Part shown: piece by piece, positions 36,128 through 46,692 of the stretch
Numbering within the stretch: the first letter of the stretch is position 1
Layout: the number at the start of each line of letters is the position of its first letter
Assembly: GCA_947568835.1 (NCBI GenBank)
Contig: OX387602.1
Span: 21,565,021-21,629,020 of the forward strand
DNA: 64,000 nt
Origin: Protonemura montana
Lineage: Eukaryota > Arthropoda > Insecta > Plecoptera > Nemouridae
Reading direction: 5' to 3'
Made by a program: the position numbers and the translations under genes
Notes under the pieces: generated by a model
Database searches by the model: none
What the model was told of the DNA's origin: nothing
What the model saw: only the letters and a program-made list of their open reading frames with translations

Positions 36128-36674
36128 GCTGGGAACGAATGACGTTGTCAGGAAATTTAGTTTGCCTGTGAAAACTTTAAAGCAACTCGTGGTACGCGTG
36201 AGTGCCACGGGACTGCCTATACGTACGATTAATCCAACCATGACAAGTTTCAACTGAAATAATCGGCTAAAACGAGGCGAAAATGTGTCTCTTCGTACCA
36301 GGCGAGTATCCGACGGAAGAGTATCGCCTGAAACCTACTGCATCGCTGTGCAAGTGACGTCACAACACGTGCTCGATCGACCCCGCCTCGTACTTTCGAT
36401 CGACTGAAGCTCGGCTGCCATTGGCTGACCGGTTTTCGAAGTGGATCAAGGTGATAACAACAATGGCGTCCACAGCTGCTATCATATACCAAATGTTTTC
36501 CAGGCATGCAGATGCTAAAAACTGCAAATTTCCTGTACTTTAATTTCGAATGTTTAATTAGATTAATTTTAACTATGTTAGCATTTGTTAGATGTGAGCG
36601 TTCTTGACTAAATCAGTCACATTGAGAGTAAAATTACGTATGAGCCCTTTTTGAATCGACACAATGCATCGACC
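36128..36674. repeat. unnamed ~545-bp interspersed repeat, copy 1
   Basis: About 545 bp align base by base, roughly nine in ten by eye, with 40142-40685. A shared stretch is TTTAGTTTGCCTGTGAAAAC. The repeat contains CpG-rich tracts, GTGACGTCAC and AACACGTGCTCGATCG. No intact coding frame is shared. It follows a 5S-derived SINE in both places. Confidence 0.85.
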
Positions 36675-37119
36675 GGCAATTATCCGTGCAATTACATTGT
36701 TGTGCATGCAAGTTGTGTAGACAATCATAGGAGTGGTGCAAAATTTTAATACTCTGTTGAGAATTTTGGTTGAATGGCTTTGAAACTTGTAAGATCGTAG
36801 CAATATTTTGGGATGCAAAATAAGAAGCCGTTCGTTAGTATCCATGAAAGCAAACCACTCAAAATGCACAAAAATTAAGTCGGAATTAATTCCTTGTATC
36901 CGAGATGATTCACCCAAGGACAGGACCAAGAAGATGTAAATGATAAAGACAACTAATGAATGAAACTACCATGAAACTTTCTGGTGAGCTTTTTATAACT
37001 ACTAACATAGTATCAACGATAGTATGTACCGAAAGAAAGTAAAGTAGTAACTTTTAAACCACAATCAGGAAAGGGTCAGATAGCAAGCTAGCAGAATTCA
37101 AACGTTGTATTTTTTTCTC

Positions 37120-37797
37120 TCCCATAGCCTTAAACAATGGTTAAACAAATGGAAGAATGGAGTTAAATCTCTAATGACAATTACTTTTAAATCAAAATTA
37201 AATGACAGTTTTGTCATTTAAATCACAATTACTTAAATCTTAACGCCGAAAAAACTGTGCTGATTAATCAAAACCCCCATCAGAGCAGTAAACTGATCGA
37301 TACATTCAAGAAGTCCCCACTTATTTACCTCAAGGGAAAGGGATGAAGCCATGTGCTAAGGTCTAACAATTGACTTACGATTAAAATCGTCGACGCAAAT
37401 CAATAATGTAGCACTTACAATCGCACCCGGAGACGTAATACCAAATGGTATGAGTTGACAACTAAATTTTTAACAAAAGGACCAATCTTAAATGGAGTGA
37501 AGATGTTTTATCACCTTCCTTTCAATGTTAAAGCAAGACACACTGACAAACACTATGATAGGGTGCTAAAACAATTCCTAATGGCACATTGTTTCTACTC
37601 TGTAAACGATCATTAAAAAGATATGATTTAAATAATTTAAGATGACTTTATGTATGTATGATGTAAATGTAAAAGGATTTCTTATGATTTTCAAAATATG
37701 TAAAATGTTCCAGAGTATGTAAAATTTCTTGCCAATTTTATAAATGTAACCAATCATGGAATAAACTATGTATTATTATTATTATTATTATTATTGT
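37120..37797 (+). pseudogene. decayed, internally deleted LINE copy
   Basis: Around 37230-37330 the translation resembles the RT region (LNAEKTVLI, then SPLIYLKGKG), and 37500-37620 encodes a degenerate version of the LINE C-terminus (VLKQFLMAHCFYSVND). It ends with ATAAA and an (ATT)n run (about 37771-37796). Much of the region between is missing or frameshifted. The tail of this copy directly abuts the 5' side of the next LINE copy. Confidence 0.7.
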
Positions 37798-37876
37798 ATT
37801 TTTATTGTTATTATTATTGTGCAACTTTTAAATTTACATTATTTTGACCATCATCACCTAGTCGTGAGAAGGGAGA

Positions 37877-39462
37877 CAGCAGGTTATGATGAGGTTCCAC
37901 CTAACATATTGAAAAATGCTGCTGTATATTTAGCGGAACCTCTTAAAAACATAATAAACACTTCGTTCGAGACAGGAGTGTTCCCTGAAGCATTAAAATT
38001 GTCGATTGTTTGTCCGATATATAAAAAGGGTGACAAAACAACACTGAATAATTACAGACCATTAGCACTCCAATCTGTATTCTCAAAACTACTCGAAAAT
38101 GCGTATTGTGCTCGATTAGTTGCATTTTTAGGGAGGTATGGGTTGTTAAGTGAATGCCAACACGGCTTCAGAAAGGATCGATCCACTACGACTGCAATAT
38201 CAAATTTTGTAAATCGATTAATGTCATCCATGCAAATGAATAGCAGGAATTACGGTATTTTCTTTGACTACACAAAAGCGTTTGATTTGGTAAATCACGA
38301 CTTGCTATTAATGAAACTACAAGGTATGGGCATCCGCGGAGTGGCTAACAATTGGGTTCAAACATTTCTTAAAAATAGAAAACAGGTAGTGAAGATAACA
38401 CATCAAACAATAGGAGCCACTTATTCTGATGAAGAGGTAATAAATGTAGGCGTGCCCCAGGGTAGTTCAATCGCTCCGATATTGTTCATAATCTACACAA
38501 ATGAACTGGAAACTGCGGTGACAAAAGGCTATCTGACTACTTTTGCAGACGACACCACAGTTCTCGTAAGTGAAAATGTTAGCTGCATAGTAGAAAATAG
38601 CAAACTGGCAGTAAATCAAATGACTGATTGGAGCTTAAAAAATGAACTTAAACTCAACACTGATAAGACTGTAATTATTCGTTTTAATGACAAACAAGAT
38701 GGCTATATGCCACCACTTTTATATATGAATGGAAAAAGCATTAGAGTAGTGGATGAGACGAAATTTCTCGGTGTGACAATAGACTATCGACTGAAATGGA
38801 TAACACATATAAATAATACTGCACAGAAAATATCGTCAGGGTGCTATTTAGTTAAAAGGATTTTAAAATTATGTAACTTCAGCACAGCAAAACTTGTTTA
38901 TTTTGCATATGTCCATTCCAATCTCCTATATGGAATAGTCTTGTGGGGTCACTCACCACACATTATTAAATTGTTTCGACTACAGAAGAGGGCCATCAAA
39001 TACCTGGCTAATGCAAGCTATGAGCCGACAAATCCAGGAGTATATTTTAAAGATTCGACTAAGCCACTTTTTAAAAAATATGGAATTATGACATTACCAT
39101 GCTTATACATTTTTACTATTGTGATGTATGTTATTAATAATAAGTATTTAACCAAAGAAAGTAATGACAAACACCACGATTATACATTAAGGGCAAAGAA
39201 TAACTTATAAGACTTAACAACAATACATTACAGAAAAAGACCTATTGCATGTGGTGTGAAATTATTTAATCATTTACCAATGGATATAAAATGTAAAAGT
39301 AACGATAAAGATTTTACAAGCAGACTGAAAAACTATTTAATGGACAACTGATTTTATTCTGTTAATGAGTTTATTAATAACGATATTGTAAATATTGTGT
39401 GACTTTCCAATGTTATTTGTAATGACCAATCTGGAAATAAAATGCTTATTATTATTATTATA
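37877..39462 (+). pseudogene. 5'-truncated LINE reverse transcriptase copy
   Basis: The open frame (to the stop at 39208-39210) contains RT motifs: SNYRP-like NNYRPLALQSVFSKLLE, motif A FFDYTKAFDLVNH, GVPQGSSIAPILFIIYTNE and active-site FADDTT. The reading resumes in the same frame after the TAA at 39208 and is stopped again by a TGA at the position where relatives have the C of CFYSV. The usual 3' end follows (AATAAA, then ATT units to about 39462). The annotated start of the ORF in the preceding ATT tract is an artefact. Related to, but clearly diverged from, the copy at 1-2270. Confidence 0.85.
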
Positions 39463-39589
39463 CGTCAGCCGAGTCATTGGTCAGCCGTAGGGGATTGTCG
39501 ACCGGCCCGAGTGCGGCACGAGCCAACGTTTTCCCCTGATGCGGGAGGGTTGGGAGTCCTCGAGCCTTCGCTCGTGGGACCGAAAATTT

Positions 39590-40025
39590 TGGCGTGTTGG
39601 AAACATCGGTTCTCGTGATATCACCTAAGTTAAGCAACACTGCGCCGAGTCAGGTATAAGATGGGTGGCCACATACACATGACCAGTTCAGTTCGGAAGA
39701 GAGGTTGGAGGGATGAAAGTTAGTACAGCAACTTCACACTCCTTGCTTATCAACCTCTCGACAGCATGGATTTGTGGAGGAATCCTGCTGTTCGAGTTGT
39801 ACCGTCCTTCGGAAGGTACGTTAAGCCGGTGGTCCCCTTGGCGCTGTTCGACAGAAGTAGGCTATGTGCCGGCACCGGGTTTTCCCTCCTCTCTCCAGGC
39901 TAGGTTAGGTTCATCATCATCATCATCATCATCCTCATCATCATCCACTCATTCCCCGACGCCATTAGACCAGAGCCGCATGGCTAGATGTCAAAACAGT
40001 GCGTCGTTAAACATCGCAAAATAAA
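39590..40025 (+). mobile_element. 5S rRNA-derived SINE, copy 2 (fullest)
   Basis: 39590-39671 is an unmistakable 5S rRNA relative: CATCGGTTCTCGTGATATCACC then AAGTTAAGCAAC and GATGGGTGGCC, which include the internal pol III control regions of 5S genes. Unlike a 5S gene it does not return to the 5S 3' end. It continues into the SINE body, a (TCA)n tract (about 39911-39945) and the 3' segment AACAGTGCGTCGTTAAAC, ending in an A-rich stretch. 5S-headed SINEs (SINE3 class) are known from fish and some other animals. Confidence 0.85.
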
Positions 40026-40141
40026 TTCGCTCGTGGGCCCCAAGTCTCTTGAATTTATTTACAATGCCGTTTATTTTAGTTTGTTTTAGGAAAAGAAATA
40101 AGGCAGTTTATAAAGTTATAAATAATGAACTGAAAATAAAT

Positions 40142-40685
40142 CTGGGAAAGTATCACGTCTTCAGAATGTTTAGTTTGCCTGTGAAAACTTTGAAGCAACT
40201 CGTGGTACGCGTGAGTGCCACGGGACTGCCTATACGTACGGTTAATCCAACCATGACAAGTTTCAACTGAAATAATCGTCTAAAACGAGGCGAAAATGTG
40301 TCTCTTCGTACCAGGCGAGTAGCCGACAGAAGAGTATCGCCTGAAACCTACTGCATCGCTGTGCAAGTGACGTCACAACACGTGCTCGATCGGCCCAGCC
40401 TCCTACTTACGATCGACTGAAGCTCGGCTCCCATTAGCTGACCGGTTTCCGAAGTGGATCGAGGTGATAACAGCAATGGCGTCCACGGCTGCTATCACAG
40501 ACCAAATGTTTTCCAGGCATGCAGATGCTAAAAAAACTGCAAATTCTCGTACTTTAATTGCGAATGTTTCATTAGATTCATTTTAACTATGTTAGCATTT
40601 GTTAGATGTGAGTGTTCTTGACCAAATCAAGTCACACAGCGGGTCCAATTGCTTACGAGCCCTCCTCGAATCGGCACACCGAACG
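40142..40685. repeat. unnamed ~545-bp interspersed repeat, copy 2
   Basis: Second copy of the repeat at 36128-36674. It lies between SINE copies 2 and 3, the head of copy 3 starting immediately at its end. Confidence 0.85.
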
Positions 40686-40890
40686 GTTTGGCGTGCTGGA
40701 AACACCGGTTCTCATGAGATCACCGACGTTAAGCAACACTGCGCTGGGTCAGGTATTGGATGTGTGACCATCATACACATGATCAGTTATGTTTGGGAGA
40801 GAAGTTGGAGGAATGAAAGTTAGTACAGCAACTTCACTCAAACACTCGACTGCATGGATTTGTGGAGGAATCCTGCTGTTCGAGTGGCAC
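40686..40890 (+). mobile_element. 5S rRNA-derived SINE, copy 3 (3' truncated)
   Basis: The 5S-like head (CACCGGTTCTCATGAGATCACC, ACGTTAAGCAAC, TTGGATGTGTGACC) is closer to functional 5S than that of copy 2. The body matches copies 1 and 2 up to GGAATCCTGCTGTTCGAGTG and then stops, so the 3' half is lost. Confidence 0.85.
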
Positions 40891-42438
40891 CTTCCTGGAA
40901 GCCTTCCTGAAAAATACCTAAATTTCAGCCGAACTTCTCCATTTCTATTCTCACCGTTTTCACAATGCTAAATGCCAGTTAAATAAGCAGGTTAAAATGA
41001 AAACAGAATTATCTGATTAGGTGTAACCATGGAGATGAGTCTCATAAATTAAGTTGGACATATTAAAACTGCCCGTCGAAAGAAATGTTGCCCAAAGTTG
41101 TCTATGCACTCCCAAGTAAATGTCATAAAGGAAAGAAATTAGATTTACAGTTTTGTCAAAGGTTGACAAACAAACCGTTTCCAAATTTTAACTCTTGTTT
41201 ATTTTTATCTTTTAAAGTTGGTGGGTTTAATGCTTATTGAATGGCAAACACTATAATACGTTTAGGCAATTATGATCACCAACTCTCCCATCCCTATGGG
41301 GTGGTAATACAATACTACCATGTAGCAAGCGTGTTTACCTTATTCAGTGCGAAAAGATAAGATATGCTTAAAAAATCATTAATGACGGAAAAATATAAGA
41401 TACAATAATTAAAAATCAATATGAACATAATATAAAACTCTTATAGACATAAACAAACAAAATAAAATAACGACGGGTCGTCTTCTAGACGCTACGTCGT
41501 TATCATTGCGCGATTAAAGTGCTCAATTACACGAGTTTACCCCGAAGTTCTTAATTCACTGAGGTCTGCCACCCATTTCTCTTGTATTTATAGCAAAATT
41601 ATATTGTTTCATCATCAAAAGTCACATTTAAATTCACTGCCATCCAAAAATGAACCGTCGTCAAAATGAATTCTGTTCATTCGATTTTATCAAGTGTGGC
41701 TTTAGCACCTGGTCACTGACAGTCCCATTGGATGATACATCGCAGTCACAAAGATTAAAATAATTCTCATAATGCTTTATACTTTTTAAAACAACTTTCC
41801 ACCCTCGCACTAGACCATGCAGTACTCATAGTGCATGGTGGTATAAGGGCAAATTACCACCCTTTTTTATGACTAGAACTCGTAATAATTATGAAAATAC
41901 TGTTTGAAAGCTCAGAGATGGTAGTAGATATATCATCTTAGCTAAAAATTCATTTATATTCAAAAATTAAAGCGCACATGCATCGGTATGCCCTCAAAGG
42001 CAGCGAGCGAGCGAACTGATTATTGTGGTGTAATAATATGTAGCTTCTTTTACCGCCAATCCACAAATCTAAGCGCAAGCGATTTGAGGTATGCGTAAGT
42101 TTTACCGCCCTTGGAATCGGCAGAAAAAAATCTTCAAACATTAAAAAATAAACACTCTATAAAGGCTTTGTTATTTTATCATTCAAAGGGCAAGTTAAAC
42201 ATATTCTCTCATTTAATTGATCAAAATAGTGCCATTTAAACGGAAAACTCTAAATTTGTATTGCATTCATAGAAAGGAAAGGTGGGCGACCATCCAACCT
42301 TTCCAGAGAAAAAATCGCGGCGTAATTCAATGAAACTGGGATCCTACAAGAGTTGAACTTTGCAGGTACCTACTTCCCCAAATTTCTCCCTCGTGATTCC
42401 GATTCCGCCAACAGAATTTTACACTTAATGAAGTTTTA
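40891..42438. other. intergenic, no gene seen
   Basis: AT-rich; no recognisable exon, RNA gene or transposon motif apart from short unsupported ORFs. Confidence 0.45.
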
Positions 42439-43539
42439 GTTTTCCTACCGGTCGAACCCAACTTTACGTAAGTCAGTTATGTGTCGGGAGCGACTCGAGT
42501 AGGGAGGTTTGTTAGTCCGAGCGTTTTAGTTAAGTGTGTTGATTGAGGGAGTATGGATGTACACACATTTTTTAGTGCGAGGGTGAAGAGAAAGGCGAAC
42601 GATGATGCGCGTGAAATTTCGGACAGTCATGGCAACAGCGATCGCAGTATTGAAAGTGCATGTGCATCTACATCGACGATGGCGACGGCGTATTCCGAAA
42701 ATCCAATACCAGCCTTTGAAACTGAATGTGATCTAGGTCCTCAAGCTGTTTTGGATATTGGTCGCTTCGTGAATCAGGACCTAACCGACAAACTGAGACA
42801 CACGCTGGTGACAAAACCATGGTCTCCGAGTGCATACAAAGCTGACGTGCACAGTGGCGGTAGGCGAGTGTTTCACCCAGACTAGTTTTCATTCAACATA
42901 TTTAAAACGTGCGATTCTTCCCCCCCCCCCAGTTAAAGCTCTTTTGTCGATATCCTTGGAAGCATTTGCACCCCCTGGAAAAAATCCTGCGTACGCCCAT
43001 AATACCCTGTCCTGTTAATAATTTAGATGCAAGTTAATGATTTTTACATTTATTTTGTGTCCGTAAATAAATGTTGCTTTTTGAAAATATTCAAATATAT
43101 TCATCATCCGTTACGAATAGGATAAATGAAAAGAAAATGTTGAATATTATACTTAACTGCATGCGAAACAATCTAGCAGTGTCGGGTAAAAACAAAGACA
43201 CTTCAATCAATCAGCTTGTGCAGAACGGGAATGAGTTTCAACACCACATTAAAATAGACACGGTAGGGATTTTATGTCGAGATGATAGGAAATTCACTAC
43301 ACAAGTCAGAGAAGCAAAAGAAATTAATAAAACAAACCAATAAATTCAATAGAGATGATAGTTTTCAACTAGATAAAGCATGGGGAACAATTTTACAACA
43401 GAAAAATGGAATAGAAAATATCAGTGAGGAGACAGAAGTCAACACAAGGGATCCAGGAGAGATTATTTGGATAGGTAGATTAAGAACAAAACGTAATGAA
43501 TAAGTAAATTTTGATTGTTTCACATACCGGTAGGAAAAC
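42439..43539 (+). mobile_element. DNA-transposon remnant between 14-bp inverted repeats
   Basis: GTTTTCCTACCGGT at 42439-42452 is perfectly inverted at 43526-43539. Between them lies a truncated ORF resembling the N-terminus of hAT/ZMYM1-like transposase proteins (42553-42885), and then non-coding sequence with a C-run. This suggests a shortened, non-autonomous element. The superfamily is uncertain, since the repeats do not start with a typical hAT CAG end. Confidence 0.45.
42553..42885 (+). pseudogene. truncated hAT/ZMYM1-like transposase N-terminus, 110 aa
   Basis: It starts MDVHTFFSARVKRKAND and, near the end, has DIGRFVNQDLTDKLRHTLV followed by KPWSP, similar to the segment that precedes the TTF-type zinc finger in ZMYM1-like/hAT-derived proteins. 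The frame stops after RRVFHPD, where relatives continue with the zinc finger and the transposase core. None of that core is found downstream. It is probably a relic, not a gene. Confidence 0.5.
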
Positions 43540-43541
43540 CT

Positions 43542-43602
43542 CGAAAAATTGGCGTTTTTTCCGCACACATAATTGGTTGGTAAAAAAACGCCAATTTGTT
43601 CG
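43542..43602. repeat. inverted-repeat hairpin
   Basis: CGAAAAATTGGCGTTTTTT (43542-43560) is followed after about 21 bp by AAAAAAACGCCAATTTGTTCG, its near-perfect reverse complement. It sits directly outside the right 14-bp inverted repeat of the neighbouring element. Confidence 0.75.
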
Positions 43603-44110
43603 GGTTTTTATTTCAGAGAATACAAAATACATTGGTTTTTGAGTTATTGACCCTGATTATTTTATTTAGATGCATTTAGGATGCCTTTGGAATAGGTAAT
43701 AGTTAAACTTTTATATGGTTCTTTTGTTATCGGAAAATTGTCAGGACTGCTCCACTGACTGCTCTTACCCTTGAAGAAGTAACTAGTACATGTTACGAAA
43801 CGTCAGGAATTTTAGTTGTCCTTTACAAAGCATTCAAAACCCATTTCAAATAGTTTTTGTGAAAACTAGTGCTAAGGATAAATCAAGTGGAAATGAGTCT
43901 AAATGCCATCAGTCCTTGCAGTTTTTTACTTTTTCTTGATTTAACTCAAACTTTATTCAGCCCTAAGCCAACAGCCCTGGGCCAACGGTAGATTGCCTGA
44001 TTTCAATTTTTTGCTATAAATGCTTTGCTTACTCGGGCCATTGGCTCAAGATTTTTAGACGTGAAGGACCTGATTCAAAAAATTCACCGAGATCAAAAAA
44101 TATACCATTT

Positions 44111-44639
44111 GGTCATTCCATATCAAGTGCCCACACTCAAAACCTTCACTATCTCAGAATTTGACGAAATTTTCAGGACACCTAGAACACCGGAAATAAA
44201 AACCCCTTTAATTATTATTTTTTTCATGGAAAGATAACAGACAGGAAATGCTTGACAAAAAAACACGTTAAGAAAAAAATCATACTTCTCGAGTTATTAA
44301 GGGTTGAAATTTAAGGGTGGATTTTTTCCACCCCTAAACTTGATAAGTAAGCAATGTATGCATTTTTTCTTGTTAATGAAAGCACGATTATCATTTTAGA
44401 ACTAGTCCTATTCTCTTAAGTTTATTTGTTCAAACGCTAGAGTTAATGTAGTGAATGGCCGTGCGGGGCAAAAAGTAAAATATTTGATTTTTCCATCCCC
44501 TGCCACGGGAAAATCGCTAGGCGTATGGAAAAAAATTTAAAAGGGGGTTTTTATTTCTGGTGTTCTAAACCTCTCGAAAATTTCGTCAAATTCTGAGATA
44601 GTGAAGGTTTTGAGTCTGGGCACTTGATATGGAATGACC
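44111..44639. mobile_element. element with ~100-bp terminal inverted repeats
   Basis: The left arm (44111-44211, starting GGTCATTCCATATCAAGTGC) and right arm (44537-44639, ending CACTTGATATGGAATGACC) are inverted copies with a few mismatches. The spacer is about 325 bp, has no ORF, and no transposase is nearby. It is a fold-back or MITE-type DNA element of unknown superfamily. Confidence 0.75.
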
Positions 44640-44899
44640 CCAAGTCCAAGAGTAAGGAGTCGGAGAATTCTAGAATTTGAACTCTGACTTTACAGCCAGA
44701 TAATCATTGGAAAAATTGGTCTAAAATTCTATGGGTCTTTGCACTTAACAAAAGATAACTGTGAATTTGCATTTTTGGTCTTGCTGAAAGAAAACTATTT
44801 TTTTTTCAAGCCTTTGGTATGATCTTCTCCCTCATTCGAGTCCGAAGAAGTTGAACAACTTCAGGTGATGATAGTAGAGCCTAAAAATAATATTAAAGA

Positions 44900-45075
44900 A
44901 AGAGTTAACTTTAAATCTTGATGAAAATAAAAAAATACACACATACACATATACACATGGAAGGGGAGCGAGTCTGGAAAAATGTGCGACTGAACTGGGA
45001 TACAAACCCGGAACGTTCAGATTGCTGGCCTGATGCTCTACCAACTGAGCTATCCAGGAACAGAATTCCAGTCTT
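44900..45075 (-). mobile_element. tRNA-derived SINE (tRNA-Ala-like head)
   Basis: On the minus strand, about 45061-44990 reads as a degenerate tRNA: A box TAGCTCAGTTGGTAGAGC, an anticodon arm with a seven-base loop and AGC in the anticodon position, and B box GGTTTGTATCC. The acceptor stem does not pair, position 33 is C instead of U, and the B box deviates from GGTTCGANTCC, so it is not a working tRNA gene. A CA/TG-rich simple sequence follows (about 44937-44960). The 3' limit is approximate. Confidence 0.65.
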
Positions 45076-45129
45076 GCTGTATAGGATAAGGGAACCACCA
45101 CTTAGAGGGGGGAGGGGGGGGGGGTGAGC

Positions 45130-45701
45130 GGTCTAGGCAACCCTTATGACTACTCAACTCCACGAAGATGCTAATTCTGCGGCCCCACGTAAAGTCTGTC
45201 ACTTTTCCTCAAAAAAAGTCCCGGTTTTGTACATATTTTCTGACTTTCCTAACCATCAATTTCTAGCCGGTTGAAGCTCCCATGTTCAAATATCAGAAAA
45301 ACCGAAAAGTGCATTGCAAATGCATTATATGATTATATTATATATTACAAACGAACCGATCTAGCCCAAGCGCCGGCATTTTCGACCAAATTTCACGATT
45401 TCTATAAATATTTAGAGCAATGAGACATCCCAGCCAGATACAAACTATTTCGGAGCCTTAGCAACGGATTAAGGCTTTTATATAAGGTCAATTATTATAT
45501 TATATGTATAACAAATAATATAATATAATTTGTTTGTTCCCAAATCTCCAAAGTCTCTTGCTCTAGCAAAAGTTGCAACTAGTTTTTAGGACTTAAAATT
45601 AAATATTTACTGTTTGTACTCAAGTTGTTAAAATTTAAAAAAAAATTGTGAATATTCACGATGCTGACGCTCAAGTTTCTCCGGCAATGAGCTCAATCTT
45701 T
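45130..45701. other. intergenic, no gene seen
   Basis: AT-rich with ATTATATTATAT-type tracts near 45330-45350 and 45490-45530. It probably carries the 3'UTR of the minus-strand gene ending at 45702. Confidence 0.4.
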
Positions 45702-46342
45702 CTATTTTTTCCACCTCTTTTCTCTGGCCAGACATAGTAAATGCAAAGCCTCATAGTAAATAATCACCTTTTTTTTTTCGTTTAATACTCGTTCCAATAA
45801 GGCATTACTGGCTGAATTTGAACTTTCCACGTTATTAGCATGCGATGTATCGTCTCCATTTTCACTGTTTGGTCTTGTCTTAGAAATGTCTTTATCGCTG
45901 ATTCTCTCTTCATCTTGGTGTAAGGGCTTGGTGAAATGGCGCTTAACAGGTTTCTTTTTAGTGAAAGGTTTCTTCCTTTTCACCTGTCGTAGTGGTCCAA
46001 TGATGCTAGTAGACACGTCTAATGTGAGTATAAATTGTTAGCAAGGTTCTTGGGCAAGACGATTTGATTCCCATTATCAAACTACGGTTTTGTTTAGCAT
46101 ACAAGTGTGCCTAATTTTAATTGAAGCACCATTTTATTTTAAATATTCCAAACTATATTCCAAATATCGTTGCAACGGTAAACACCATACCGACCTGGTT
46201 GACTATGAGCAAAAGATATATTTTCGTTCAGTGCTGATTTGCACTCCTGTTGCAGTAACTCGCTGATAAGTTTACTTTCTTCTTTAATAACTGTGCATTC
46301 CGGCTCGTTTGCACTTGGACCGCAATTATCCTTATAGTCCAT
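45702..46342 (-). CDS. unrecognised small two-exon gene, 154 aa
   Basis: Exons 46195-46342 and 45702-46018 join at phase 1 (CCAG|gtcggt ... cattag|AC). The start chosen is ATG at 46342-46340 in good context (AACATGG); the frame is open back to a possible acceptor near 46360, so an upstream exon cannot be excluded. The protein is hydrophilic: a first half with KEESKLISELLQQE, a highly basic middle (VKRKKPFTKKKPVKRH) that could be a nuclear localisation signal, an acidic/Ser/Asn stretch, and a C-terminal helix-like segment ALLERVLNEKKK followed by hydrophobic residues and REKRWKK. A donor-like AAG|gtgatt in that segment leaves the exact C-terminus open. It is divergent with MsrB, about 350 bp between the two ATGs. 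Function unknown. Confidence 0.5.
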
Positions 46343-46692
46343 GTTGGTCAGCAAGCTATTTTCATAACTGATAACAAGTGTTATTGACTGATAATTGAGG
46401 TTATTGGAAAGAGTATGATTGATAATATTTTAGACTTATTACTTAATCTTACAATTATAAATTGAATGTACAAATTCAGTATCAGAAACCACATGTAGAA
46501 ATTTACCTACTTGTTCACCCAATTAAACCAGAAAAAAAGTCTGTTGCTATGGTCACTGCACTACAACCAATCATCACTAAACAAACAACAGCTGTGGGAC
46601 TGGGAGTCTTGAGCTTGAGAAACCACTTTCAAATATCCAAGAAAAACACGAACTGCATAATTACTGTTAATGGGAATTAGGAGACTTGTTTG
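46343..46692. promoter_or_regulatory. probable bidirectional promoter
   Basis: 350 bp separate the start codons of the minus-strand 154-aa gene and the plus-strand MsrB gene. No TATA box is evident. Shared control is inferred from geometry alone. Confidence 0.3.

Noticed and set aside
37768..37876. N-terminal Tyr-rich start of the LINE ORF
   Set aside because: It is translation of the ATT tail of the preceding copy plus flanking DNA, not part of the reverse transcriptase.
39590..39671. True 5S rRNA gene or simple pseudogene
   Set aside because: Only the internal control-region part matches, and at least two copies continue into the same non-5S body, which defines a SINE.
44990..45061. Functional tRNA-Ala(AGC) gene
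   Set aside because: The acceptor stem does not pair, position 33 is not U and the B box is degenerate. SINE origin is more likely.
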